Shown here in pieces: positions 1 to 7,120 of a stretch of 15,371 nucleotides of DNA (position 1 is the first letter of the stretch; each line of letters begins with the position of its first letter). A model generated the notes under the pieces. The model was not told the DNA's origin, searched no databases, and saw only the letters and a program-made list of their open reading frames with translations. Position numbers and translations under genes: made by a program. This DNA comes from DATGLE01 sp035294325 (GTDB taxonomy: Bacteria; Chloroflexota; Ktedonobacteria; Ktedonobacterales; Ktedonobacteraceae), in the NCBI GenBank assembly GCA_035294325.1, contig DATGLE010000243.1, positions 1-15,371 on the forward strand. The letters run 5' to 3'.

Positions 1-80
1 GGCGTTCAGCCCGCAGACTCTATAAACACTGGCGAACCGCGCAGCGGTGAGTGGTCAGGAAGACTTGCACATGGTGTTAC
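1..80 (+). repeat. Dispersed palindrome/promoter-like repeat, copy 1 (left edge cut)
   Basis: Bases 1-15 equal one arm end of the long palindrome at 5549-5563. Bases 31-80 match the reverse complement of 5468-5517 at 43 of 50 positions without gaps, the first 20 being identical. The spacer between the two blocks is 15 bases here and 13 there. The 50-base block starts with a small inverted repeat (ACCGC-GCA-GCGGT) and ends with hexamers at promoter spacing: TGGTCA (52-57), 17 bases, TGTTAC (75-80). It points at the glycosyltransferase gene starting at 189. The hexamers here are weaker than in the second copy, so promoter activity is inference. Confidence 0.7.
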
Positions 81-188
81 ATTCTTCCGGCGCCTGGCGT
101 GTTTTAGGATAGAGGCCGCTTGCTCTTGATGAGCTTGTAGCCTGGCTAGAAGTACAGGCTGAACGTGCAGGATCAAAAAAGAAGAGCT

Positions 189-1457
189 ATGAAAACTACA
201 GTACAAGAGGATTCTACCGATCAATTTATGACTATGCTGGTCCCCTGTTCTTCTACCAGCGGGCAGGTGCAGGATATCTCCTCAGAACTCGGCAGTAAGA
301 CAGATACACCCCGTTTTCTGGTCACACTCAATATTGGCATCGGCGATGCTGTCTCGGTAGGGTTAAGGGCCATCGATGAGATTATCAAAAATGATCCCGA
401 GGCCAGCGGGAAGATCGATGTGCTCTGTTCGCGCTTCCAGGCGGAAGTCTTTAAATATGATCCGCGTGTTAACCGCATTATTCAGAGCGATGCCAACTTC
501 TGGCCTGAGATTTCGCTGAAACAACGCGTTATAGGATTTCTGGATCCAAAGATAGCGCAACTGGCCCAGTTCCTGCACGATAGACACTATGAGGCCGTTC
601 TTCCCGCTATGGCGGCGCCCGAATTATACTTCAGGCTCGATGCGCATATGATGTATCCCGACTTTTTGATGCTGAGAAAAGATTTCTCCGCCGGCCTGCA
701 TGGGCGCTCGCATGGTACCATAGGCGTGATTATCAGGCGCATGGTCGATAGATATTTTGGCAACAAACTGCCAGAACCCGACCCGGATGAAGATGCTATC
801 CTCTATATCAGCGAGAAGGAGGTACGCCGGGCGATAAAGCTGGCGGCGAGCATCAAGGAGCGCGCGCACCTGGCAACAGAGCAGTGCACATTGCTGCTGG
901 TTGCGCCGGATAGCGCCTCTATTGTGAGCAGACCGCCGACAAAGCTGCTGATAGCGGCTCTGGAGCAAGCACTTGAGCAGCGTCCCCGCCTTATTGCCCA
1001 CATTCTGCCCAGCTATAGCGATCCCGTGCATTCCGAGGCGCTACTGCACGCGCTAGCTCCCCGCTTCGGGGATCGCGTTTCGCTGATGCCGGCTGAACCC
1101 AGGCCAACAGTGCTGGAGACAACGGCTTTGATCGATGAGGCCGATATCTTTCTCTCCGGCGATACGGGACTGATGCATTTAGCGGCTGCTTACAAACGAC
1201 TGGCACCGGGCGAAGATCCGCGCTTTTCGCCACGCAACCGCGTGAAAATGATTACCATATTCGGCGGCACGAATCCCGACATTTACGGCTACCCGGGGCG
1301 TGCGGTTATCGTGGGCCGGGGACGCAAGGAACAAACCGCGTTCCGCCCCGGCGTCGCTAAAGAGGGCTACGATCCACAGGGGCGCGACCTCTTCGATCAC
1401 ATCGCTCCAGAAGAAGTAGTCGGGGCCATCGTCAGCCAGGTTGATGCCTCACCTTGA
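189..1457 (+). CDS. Glycosyltransferase family 9 (heptosyltransferase-like) protein
   Basis: A 422-residue soluble protein of the ADP-heptose:LPS heptosyltransferase (GT9) type, a GT-B fold family that transfers sugars from nucleotide donors to cell-surface glycans. After about 40 poorly conserved residues it has an N-terminal alpha/beta half opening with a GIGDAV loop, and a C-terminal half carrying the family hallmark SGDTGLMHLAAAY near residues 322-334, followed by ITIFGGTNPDIYGY. The ATG at 189 is chosen because a purine-rich GAAGAG lies just upstream; an in-frame GTG at 165 would add eight residues. GT9 proteins usually act on LPS core, but here the acceptor cannot be told. No sugar operon surrounds it: a repeat lies upstream, and a new promoter overlaps its stop codon downstream. 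Confidence 0.8.
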   Translation: MKTTVQEDSTDQFMTMLVPCSSTSGQVQDISSELGSKTDTPRFLVTLNIGIGDAVSVGLRAIDEIIKNDPEASGKIDVLCSRFQAEVFKYDPRVNRIIQSDANFWPEISLKQRVIGFLDPKIAQLAQFLHDRHYEAVLPAMAAPELYFRLDAHMMYPDFLMLRKDFSAGLHGRSHGTIGVIIRRMVDRYFGNKLPEPDPDEDAILYISEKEVRRAIKLAASIKERAHLATEQCTLLLVAPDSASIVSRPPTKLLIAALEQALEQRPRLIAHILPSYSDPVHSEALLHALAPRFGDRVSLMPAEPRPTVLETTALIDEADIFLSGDTGLMHLAAAYKRLAPGEDPRFSPRNRVKMITIFGGTNPDIYGYPGRAVIVGRGRKEQTAFRPGVAKEGYDPQGRDLFDHIAPEEVVGAIVSQVDASP

Positions 1458-1482
1458 CGTATCGGGCAGCGTCAGGTATACT
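1454..1482 (+). promoter_or_regulatory. Sigma70-type promoter of the T-box/alaS transcript
   Basis: TTGACG (1454-1459) and TATACT (1477-1482) each match the consensus at 5 of 6 positions and are separated by exactly 17 bases. The -35 box overlaps the stop codon of the glycosyltransferase gene. Transcription would begin near 1489, at the predicted base of T-box Stem I. Confidence 0.75.
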
Positions 1483-1488
1483 TGATGC

Positions 1489-1884
1489 ACCAGAGTAGAA
1501 GTCGTCGCGAGGGACGAGTACATGGTCACTGCGGATCTTCAGCGAGTCGGAGCTGGTGCGAGTCCGATATCTCACAGTACATGGAATGCCTCCCTCTGGT
1601 CCGGTTTGAGAGAATAAGTTCGCCGGACCGCGATGCGGAGTGAACGCTGCTACGGCGGCCAGTAATTCTTGCCGGCAGCCCCCCGTTACCACGGGGCAGG
1701 GCATCGAATGAGTGCCAATGCGCTATTCTCTTTGAGGATAGCAGGCAGGCAGCAATGTTCCGTGCCTGATGAGTGGGAAGCCTGCGCTGCTCGTGTCTGG
1801 CTTCCAATACAGGTGGTACCACGGGTTTAATACAAGCAATTATTCAGCCCGCCCTGAGTTGCAATGCTCAGGGCGTTTTTTTTG
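1489..1884 (+). ncRNA. T-box riboswitch leader, alanine type
   Basis: A tRNA-sensing leader that lets transcription continue when uncharged tRNA binds. The T-box sequence GGTGGTACCACGG is at 1812-1824. Its UGGU bulge would pair with an ACCA tRNA end, fitting discriminator A73 of tRNA-Ala. Stem I runs from ACCAGAG (1489-1495) to CTCTGGT (1594-1600), with an alternative inner closure GAGGGA/TCCCTC. It has an AGTA specifier-loop strand (1517-1520) and a GGTGCGA distal-loop motif. The likely specifier is GCC (1588-1590), an alanine codon. A one-base register shift would read TGC (Cys), but tRNA-Cys normally has U73, which would not fit the bulge. CGGG (1822-1825) can pair with CCCG (1848-1851) as an antiterminator excluding the terminator stem. 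Confidence 0.88.
1850..1884 (+). terminator. Intrinsic terminator of the T-box leader
   Basis: A perfect 9-bp stem (CGCCCTGAG 1850-1858 with CTCAGGGCG 1867-1875), an 8-base loop and a run of eight T (1876-1883). Its left arm overlaps the bases needed for the T-box antiterminator, as expected for a transcription-attenuating T-box. Confidence 0.9.
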
Positions 1885-1916
1885 TCTGTGATGCTCAGCA
1901 TACCCGCTTGTTGTTC

Positions 1917-2027
1917 GCGCGGCTCCGCCGCGCAAGGGAGAAGGTGTAGTGTGAAAAAGGCGCTGCGCGCCTTTTTCACACTACACCTTCCAGAAGGCGA
2001 GCGACGCAGACGTGAGCAAGCGATTGG
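1917..2027 (+). repeat. Dispersed palindrome repeat inserted in the alaS leader
   Basis: A small GC hairpin (GCGCGGC-TCC-GCCGCGC, 1917-1933) is followed by a perfect 23-bp palindrome with a TGC loop (arms 1941-1963 and 1967-1989). A GCGAGCGACGCAGACG block at 1997-2027 then closely matches 14316-14345. It lies between the T-box terminator and the alaS ribosome-binding site, so it would be part of the read-through mRNA. Its T-rich right arm is followed by CACACTACACC rather than a T-run, so it is not a typical intrinsic terminator. Confidence 0.75.
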
Positions 2028-2072
2028 GCTAGAAATCAGATACAATTTTAAAGATACGGAGGAGAAAACAAC

Positions 2073-3401
2073 ATGATGACCGACACCATTCGGCAAACGT
2101 TTCTGGACTACTTTGTCCGCAAAGGCCATGTCCTGGTCCCGAGTAGCTCGCTTGTGCCGAAAAACGACACTTCATTGCTTTTTACGACTGCGGGCATGGT
2201 GCAGTTTAAAGATGCGCTTAGCGGGATAGAGCAGCGATCCTACCAGCGCGCTTGCTCCGTTCAGAAGTGCCTGCGCGTCTCTGGCAAGCACAACGATCTG
2301 GAGAGCGTTGGCCCATCGCCGCGCCACCATACCTTCTTTGAGATGCTGGGAAACTTTTCGTTTGGCGACTACTTTAAACGAGAAGCCATCCATTTTGCCT
2401 GGGAACTGGTTACACAGGAGTTTCGGCTTCCCGTTGAACGGCTCTGGATCACAATCCACATGGAAGACGACGAAAGCGCGTGTCTCTGGGAAGAAATTGG
2501 CGTTGATAAGCGGCGCATCCTGCGTTTTGGCGATGACGAAAACTTCTGGACGATGGGCGAAACAGGGCCGTGCGGCCCCAGTTCCGAGATCCACTATTAC
2601 CTGGGCGACAATCTCAATGCGCAAAGGGCCGAGGGCGTCAACGTTGATGATGACTACCTGGAACTGTGGAATCTTGTCTTTACGCAGTATAACCGCGATG
2701 CGCGGGGGATACTGACACCGTTGCCGAGACCCTGCGTTGATACCGGGGCGGGCCTCGAACGCCTGGCCTGCGCGCTCCAGCGCGTCAAAAGCGACTACGA
2801 AACCGATCTCTTCCGGCCCATTATCCAGCGCACAATGTTGCAGCTCGGCAGCGATAACGATCACTATCGCGAGCATTACGCGGCTTATAACGCGATTGCC
2901 GATCACAGCCGCGCCATAGCGTTTCTGATCGCCGGGGGCATACGACCTGGCAATAGCGGGCGCGATTATGTGCTGCGTCGCATCATTCGCCGTGCGGATT
3001 ACATAGGCCGAACGCTCGGTTTTGAGCGCCCATTTCTGGCCGAGGTGGCCGAGGCGGTGATCGAGACGATGGGGACGCGCTATCCAGAGCTACACAGCCA
3101 GCGCGAAAACATCCGAGACTGGACGATAGCGGAGGAGCAGCGTTTTCACCTCACGCTCGCGAGCGGCCTGCGGCATTTAGAAGTAGCGCTGGGACAAATG
3201 GCGCGGCAAGGCGAGACCATACTGCCCGGCAATGAAGCCTTCAAATTGCATGATACCTATGGCTTCCCGCTCGACCTGACGCAGAAGATCCTCTCCGAGC
3301 GCGGCCTGGCTGTCAATATCGAGCAGTATGAAGAGGAGCGCCACGCGCAACAGCAGCGCTCGCGTAAGGCGTCAACGTTTAAGCGCAAAGCGTCATCCTG
3401 A
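2073..3401 (+). CDS. alaS: Alanyl-tRNA synthetase, N-terminal catalytic half only (truncated)
   Basis: A 442-residue class II alanyl-tRNA synthetase fragment; the full enzyme is usually about 870 residues. Class II motifs are intact: RHHTFFEMLGNFSFGDYF (motif 2, from about residue 84), GPCGPSSEIHY near 165 and VDTGAGLERL (motif 3) near 222. The tRNA-recognition helical region follows (YVLRRIIRRA, then DTYGFPLDLT). The protein stops where the linker to the editing domain should begin. Editing, DHHA1 and C-Ala domains are absent and do not resume downstream. E. coli residues 1-461 are known to retain aminoacylation, so activity without editing is possible. The last codons and stop overlap a TCATCCT-type repeat (3392-3409), suggesting truncation by repeat insertion. 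GGAGGA at 2058-2063 supports the start; an ATG three bases later is possible. The T-box leader upstream should control it. A full alaS probably exists elsewhere. Confidence 0.85.
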   Translation: MMTDTIRQTFLDYFVRKGHVLVPSSSLVPKNDTSLLFTTAGMVQFKDALSGIEQRSYQRACSVQKCLRVSGKHNDLESVGPSPRHHTFFEMLGNFSFGDYFKREAIHFAWELVTQEFRLPVERLWITIHMEDDESACLWEEIGVDKRRILRFGDDENFWTMGETGPCGPSSEIHYYLGDNLNAQRAEGVNVDDDYLELWNLVFTQYNRDARGILTPLPRPCVDTGAGLERLACALQRVKSDYETDLFRPIIQRTMLQLGSDNDHYREHYAAYNAIADHSRAIAFLIAGGIRPGNSGRDYVLRRIIRRADYIGRTLGFERPFLAEVAEAVIETMGTRYPELHSQRENIRDWTIAEEQRFHLTLASGLRHLEVALGQMARQGETILPGNEAFKLHDTYGFPLDLTQKILSERGLAVNIEQYEEERHAQQQRSRKASTFKRKASS

Positions 3402-3444
3402 GCGGCAGCCTGAATGTCATCCTTCGCTGCGCTCAGGATGACAT
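3392..3444. repeat. Pair of TCATCCT/AGGATGA palindromic repeats
   Basis: 3414-3444 is a hairpin-forming copy (ATGTCATCCT ... AGGATGACAT arms around TCGCTGCGCTC). 3392-3409 is a partial copy in the opposite orientation (GTCATCCTGAGCGGCAGC). The partial copy supplies the last residues and TGA stop of the truncated alaS. The same unit recurs at 7560-7650 and 15189-15224. Confidence 0.8.
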
Positions 3445-3558
3445 CTGCGGCGCTTCTGCCATTATAAATATGACAGGAGATGACAGGAAGAATAATCTAT
3501 ACTCTCAGAAAGAACTTATCCCAAAGAACCAGAGAGAAGCGAAAGGGTTTGAATACAC

Positions 3559-4230
3559 ATGAGAATTTCGAGCCGGACAACAGGTGATAAAACGTATTTC
3601 ATACTCTCTGACCTCGATTCCCAGGAGCAAGAGGGTGCGCGCAATCTTGCCTTTACTCCTTATGAAGATGGACTTGCCATAGTTTATCCAGCCAGTGCCC
3701 CGCACATGGACGTTTTTTATCAACAGTTTGCCCGTGTTGCCGAGGAAATGATACTGCAAAAGGCCGGCGCTCGGCCCGTTCCCTGGGATCAAGCGCTCCT
3801 GGCGCTCTTACAACGCCTGGAAGGAAAGGATATCCACTGGTGGCTGATCGGGAGCGCAGCGTTAGCGGTACGGGGACTGGACGTGCTGCCAGGTGATCTT
3901 GACCTCGTTACCGATGACGCTGGCTCCCACCTGCTAGGAGAAGTCCTGTTCGATGCGCTCGTCGGGCCTGTTGAGGATGCGCGAGGATGGATTAGCAGGT
4001 GGTTTGGCCGGGCCTTTCTGCACGCACGCATCGAATGGATCGGCGCGCCCATTCCCGAAAGCGATCACCAGGGAGTGACCGAATTCGGCCCAACCGCCGA
4101 GAGCCAGCTGGAGAGCCTTTCCTGGCGCGGCTACGCCCTGCGCGTTCCTCCCCTTGCTATCCAACTGGCAGTGAACGAGCGGCGCGGCCTGAATGAGCGC
4201 GTGCAAAAGATCAAGGCTAAATGCTTATGA
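3559..4230 (+). CDS. Nucleotidyltransferase-fold protein (unknown substrate)
   Basis: A 223-residue protein. Residues 88-130 carry the minimal nucleotidyltransferase signature: a glycine-serine loop (LIGSAAL, G98-S99) and then GDLDLV with D113 and D115, the likely metal-binding pair. This resembles the large family of antitoxin/resistance-type and AbiEii-like nucleotidyltransferases with the GSxALxxRG...DxDL pattern. The first 75 residues do not resemble a domain I recognise; the last 60 read as a helical tail. Substrate and role cannot be told. No toxin or antitoxin partner is adjacent; the preceding gene is the truncated alaS, 157 bases upstream. The ribosome-binding site is weak (AAAGGG, 12 bases from the ATG). 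The end overlaps the convergent gene by six bases (4225-4230). Confidence 0.65.
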   Translation: MRISSRTTGDKTYFILSDLDSQEQEGARNLAFTPYEDGLAIVYPASAPHMDVFYQQFARVAEEMILQKAGARPVPWDQALLALLQRLEGKDIHWWLIGSAALAVRGLDVLPGDLDLVTDDAGSHLLGEVLFDALVGPVEDARGWISRWFGRAFLHARIEWIGAPIPESDHQGVTEFGPTAESQLESLSWRGYALRVPPLAIQLAVNERRGLNERVQKIKAKCL

Positions 4231-5442
4231 CAACGCCTCCAGCAGTTCGCGCAGGAACAGTTCGGCATCTGTGACCAGTCCGGCGGCCTGGAAGCTGCCG
4301 CGATCCGCGAGCTTGGTGACAACCGCCGGGTTGATATCGACAACCACTGTACGCACATGGGCGGGCAGAAGGTTGCCGGTAGCAATCGCGTGCAGCATCG
4401 AGGCCACCATCAGCGCCATCTCGACGCCGTGCAGCTCTTCGCGCATGCGCCGCTGCGCCTCCTGCATATCGGAGATGACGCCCGGCATCGGCCCGTCGTC
4501 GCGAATGGATCCGGCCAGCACCATTGGCACATTGTGTTTGACGGCCTCGTAGGTGATGCCCTCGCGCAGCAGGCCCATCTCTATCGCCTTCTCCACCGAG
4601 CCAGCGGCACGCATGGCATTGATCGCGCGCAGGTGGTTGCGGTGTCCGCCCTCAACCTGCTCGCCGCTGCGCAGATCAACGCCGAGCGAGGTGCCGAAGA
4701 GGGCCGACTCGATGTCGTGCGTAATGATGGCGTTACCGCCAAAGATTACCTGCACATAGCCACGGCGCAGCAGTTCCGCCACATAGCGGCCTGCGCCGGT
4801 ATGGATGACGGCGGGGCCAAGCACGAAGAGGATCTTGCCATCGCGCGCCCGCGTCTCCCTCATATGGCGCGCGATCTCCTGAATCGCCAGCACCTTCGCC
4901 TTTTCGGAGGAAACATCGCTCTGCATAAAGGCGAAGGCTTCGTGCTCGCGGGCGCGCTCGAATGGCTGCACGCGAATGCCGCTGTGCCCGATGACGACCT
5001 GATCGCCGGTGCGTACCTCGTGCATCGGTTTGCAATACGCGCGCCGGCTGGCCTTATCGATGACGATGACGACATCCATCTCGATGTTTTCCACGTCGAT
5101 CCACTGGCCGCGCAGGCGTACCTGCGTGGGCAGATTGGTGGTCGAGTAGAACTGGGCCGGCAAAACGCCATCCTGCTCGACGGCTGCCGTGTGTACATCC
5201 TCGGCGTTGACCAGTGTCGCGCCCAACTGCTGCAACTCTGACATGATGCGCTCAAGAATCTCATCATCGGGCGCCTCTATTTTCAGCCGGATATAGCTGG
5301 TCTCGGTCTTTCTTTTGCCGATGCGCACCTCTTCTATCTCGAAGTTCCCTCCACGGTCCATGATGGTATCCCAGGCGCGCGGCAAGGTCCACGAATCGAT
5401 AATGTGGCCGGTAAGCTCTACTACCTCATGCACTGTGCTCAT
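4225..5442 (-). CDS. TIGR00300 family protein (LOR/SDH region; ornithine cyclodeaminase-like)
   Basis: A 405-residue cytosolic enzyme-like protein. Residues 1-110 form the LOR/SDH conserved region (opening VHEVVELTGHIIDSWTLPRAWD). The C-terminal part is Rossmann-like, with GPAVIHTGAG (about 209-218), FGGNAIITHDIE (about 234-245), GEQVEGGHRNH and GSIRDDGPMPGVISDM. The full-length family includes archaeal ornithine cyclodeaminases, and the same region forms the C-terminal part of cyanobacterial ArgZ/AgrE. By homology it could convert ornithine to proline with NAD, but that activity is inferred. The N-terminal arginine dihydrolase domain of ArgZ is absent. A consensus promoter lies at 5468-5496, giving a leader of only about 19 bases with a weak SD. 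The long opposite-strand ORF over this gene (4357-5241) is a GC-rich shadow. Confidence 0.85.
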   Translation of the reverse strand: MSTVHEVVELTGHIIDSWTLPRAWDTIMDRGGNFEIEEVRIGKRKTETSYIRLKIEAPDDEILERIMSELQQLGATLVNAEDVHTAAVEQDGVLPAQFYSTTNLPTQVRLRGQWIDVENIEMDVVIVIDKASRRAYCKPMHEVRTGDQVVIGHSGIRVQPFERAREHEAFAFMQSDVSSEKAKVLAIQEIARHMRETRARDGKILFVLGPAVIHTGAGRYVAELLRRGYVQVIFGGNAIITHDIESALFGTSLGVDLRSGEQVEGGHRNHLRAINAMRAAGSVEKAIEMGLLREGITYEAVKHNVPMVLAGSIRDDGPMPGVISDMQEAQRRMREELHGVEMALMVASMLHAIATGNLLPAHVRTVVVDINPAVVTKLADRGSFQAAGLVTDAELFLRELLEALS

Positions 5443-5467
5443 ATGTTTACTATTCTCGCTTTACTAG

Positions 5468-5496
5468 ATAATACCGTGTGCAAGTCCCCATGACAA
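5468..5496 (-). promoter_or_regulatory. Promoter of the TIGR00300 gene, embedded in a repeat
   Basis: Reading the minus strand, TTGTCA (5496-5491) and TATTAT (5473-5468) each match consensus at 5 of 6 positions with a 17-base spacer. Predicted start is near 5461, about 19 bases before the ATG at 5442. The boxes are the right half of the 50-base dispersed repeat also found at 31-80. Confidence 0.7.
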
Positions 5497-5595
5497 CTCA
5501 CCGCTGCGCGGTTCGCCCGGCAAGGGAGGTTGCGGGCTGAACGCCTGCGGCGTTCAGCCCGCAACCTCCCTTGCCTCGGGTGCGCCGCAGGCGCA
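5468..5595 (-). repeat. Dispersed palindrome/promoter-like repeat, copy 2 (complete)
   Basis: On the minus strand the order is a small hairpin (TGCGCC-GCA-GGCGCA, 5581-5595), a perfect 26-bp palindrome with a three-base loop (arms 5520-5545 and 5549-5574), and then the 50-base block 5517-5468 with the promoter hexamers. The block matches 31-80 at 43 of 50 positions. The inner palindrome arm matches window bases 1-15. Confidence 0.8.
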
Positions 5596-5849
5596 TAAAA
5601 ACAAGCACATCGGGCCAGATAGGGTTCGATCACGAAAGTATGACGCTGACACGTCACATGCTGATTGGAGCCTAGTGTAGCCTGCCTGCTGGTGAATGTC
5701 AAATGAAGAGAGAGGCAGAGAGGCAGAGGCGCCGCGCATCCTGAACTTTTTCGCGAGCTACGCCCCTGCTGGCTAATCGTAACGGGCCGTCTTTGACGCT
5801 CACGCGGTTTACCCCCTCTGGATCCTTGCGGGAAAGCTCCTCCTGACAC
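5596..5849. other. Intergenic stretch with no recognised gene
   Basis: Part of a 478-base gap between divergent genes. I see no RNA gene and no convincing coding frame; the short minus-strand ORFs here lack family resemblance and start signals. There is a short purine-rich direct repeat (GAGAGAGGCAGAGAGGCAGAG) near 5707-5727. Beyond that nothing is recognisable until the promoter at 5850. Confidence 0.6.
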
Positions 5850-5878
5850 CTGACAAAAGCGACCTGATGAGGTATAGT
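5850..5878 (+). promoter_or_regulatory. Promoter of the CPBP protease gene
   Basis: CTGACA (5850-5855), a 17-base spacer and TATAGT (5873-5878), each box 5 of 6 to consensus. It lies 42 bases before the start codon at 5921. Confidence 0.7.
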
Positions 5879-5920
5879 AAAGATGAATGAACGGATATTC
5901 AGCCAGAAGGAGCGTGAACT

Positions 5921-6514
5921 ATGCAATTCAATCTCCTGACGATTCTATTGCTTCTGCCTTCACTGGTCACGCTGGTTGTGCTTCGTCTCAGGAGGCAGCC
6001 CTGGGATAAAATCCTCTCTCTTCTCGGTTGGCAGCCCGGTTCTCCTATCTACTATCTATGGGCACTGCTGCTATTCCTGCTAACGGCCGGTCTTCTGGTC
6101 CTTATCGCGATTTTCGTATTTCCGGATCTGTATCGGCACCCTCCCCAGGGAGTTACCCTGTATTACTACGCACGCCTGGGCCTTAGCTTCTCCTCGATAG
6201 GGATAGCCTTTCTAAACGAATTCTTTTTCACAGCGCTGGGAGAAGAGGTCTTTTTCCGGGGACTGCTGGGAGGATGGTTTATGAGGCGCTGTGGTTTTCT
6301 GGTGGGCAATGCCTTGCAAACACTCGTTTTCCTTCTCCCTCACCTCACTGTCCTGCTTATTGGGACGTATTTCTGGCCTTTGCTCACTGCTCCTGCCCTT
6401 ATGGGATGGCTCAATGGCTGGCTGCGCTACAAATCTCAGAGCATCCTGCCCGGAATGTTCGTTCACGCGCTAGGAAATACACTTGGCGACGCTCTCGCTA
6501 TGTGGATGGCATGA
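5921..6514 (+). CDS. CPBP family intramembrane metal-independent protease (Abi/CAAX-type)
   Basis: A 197-residue integral membrane protein of the CPBP (PF02517, Rce1-like) glutamate intramembrane protease family. The three hallmark motifs are present: EEVFFR (E108, E109, R113), FLLPH (F137 to H141) and HALGN (H182 to N186). About five or six hydrophobic segments are spread over residues 3-22, 44-68, 84-106, 122-150 and 155-195, the catalytic glutamates opening the C-terminal core. Bacterial members process membrane-anchored peptides and are often linked to bacteriocin self-immunity, but no bacteriocin locus is visible here, so the substrate is unknown. A strong AAGGAG (5907-5912) sits eight bases before the ATG, with its own promoter just upstream. 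It converges on the Cas4-like gene with 28 bases between the stop codons. Confidence 0.88.
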   Translation: MQFNLLTILLLLPSLVTLVVLRLRRQPWDKILSLLGWQPGSPIYYLWALLLFLLTAGLLVLIAIFVFPDLYRHPPQGVTLYYYARLGLSFSSIGIAFLNEFFFTALGEEVFFRGLLGGWFMRRCGFLVGNALQTLVFLLPHLTVLLIGTYFWPLLTAPALMGWLNGWLRYKSQSILPGMFVHALGNTLGDALAMWMA

Positions 6515-6542
6515 ACGCGGTGCTAGCTGCTAAAAGGGCTGG

Positions 6543-7106
6543 TCACTTCCCTCGCCCGACGGGGCAGATGGGCTGGAAAGGGCAGAGGCGACACCTGGCA
6601 GCGCGCTGGCGCAGCAGTGGCGGCGGCTGCTGCTCGCTACAGCGCTCCATCTCGCTCAGGAGGCGAATCACCTTTCTGCGCAGCGCGGGCGTATACTCGA
6701 CAGTGAATTCGCGGTCAGCATAGCGCAGGATGCCGTGAGTGGGCGGCAGTTCAAAGTAGTCTTCGAGGATCAGGCAGTAGGCGGCGATCTGCACGGCGTG
6801 GTTGCTATAGGGGGCGGTGGCATCCTGAACACCGAGCTTGAGTTCGATGGGGACGGGACGGCCATCGGGAAGCTGAACTACGTAATCGGGCTTGCCCACC
6901 AGCGGATACTGGCTGGAAGAGAGCGGCTCGCCCTGGCCGTCGGCATCCTCGTAGACAAGCTCCCCGGCGGGCAGGCCGAGCGCGCGCTGGCGCTCCTGGA
7001 TGAGGCGCCAGCGCTGAGAACGCCGCTCATTGATAAGCAGGATGAGCAGCGCCAGGGCCAGCAGAAGCAGGCCAAGTCCGATTGGAAGCAGCATAGACGT
7101 TATCAT
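6543..7106 (-). CDS. Membrane-anchored Cas4/RecB-like PD-(D/E)XK nuclease subunit
   Basis: A 187-residue protein with an N-terminal membrane helix (about residues 4-26) and a cytoplasmic PD-(D/E)XK nuclease core: KPDYVV (D74), IELK (E88, K90) and the RecB/Cas4 motif QIAAY (Q106 to Y110). Three cysteines at the C-terminus (C172, C175, C181; pattern CRLCPFQPIC) match the C-terminal part of a Cas4-type iron-sulphur site. The fourth ligand, normally N-terminal, is missing here but present in the neighbouring protein (C27), whose stop codon is 14 bases upstream. The pair looks like one Cas4-like membrane protein divided at the loop between two membrane helices. No CRISPR array or other cas gene is in the window, so a CRISPR role is not supported. 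Its frame stays open upstream of the ATG, so a frameshifted single gene is possible. Confidence 0.8.
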   Translation of the reverse strand: MITSMLLPIGLGLLLLALALLILLINERRSQRWRLIQERQRALGLPAGELVYEDADGQGEPLSSSQYPLVGKPDYVVQLPDGRPVPIELKLGVQDATAPYSNHAVQIAAYCLILEDYFELPPTHGILRYADREFTVEYTPALRRKVIRLLSEMERCSEQQPPPLLRQRAARCRLCPFQPICPVGRGK

Positions 7107-7120
7107 CTGCGTTTCGCCGC

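Noticed and set aside
1864..2076. 70-codon ORF across the T-box terminator and palindrome
   Set aside because: It crosses a terminator and a repeat hairpin, has no SD and resembles no protein.
2172..2906. 244-codon minus-strand ORF
   Set aside because: It lies antisense to the conserved catalytic core of alaS; a shadow frame.
4357..5241. 294-codon plus-strand ORF
   Set aside because: It is fully antisense to the TIGR00300 gene, which has clear family motifs; the open frame follows from GC-rich codon use.
5439..5926. Several short minus-strand ORFs between 5439 and 5926
   Set aside because: They run through palindromes and promoters, show no family resemblance and lack ribosome-binding sites.
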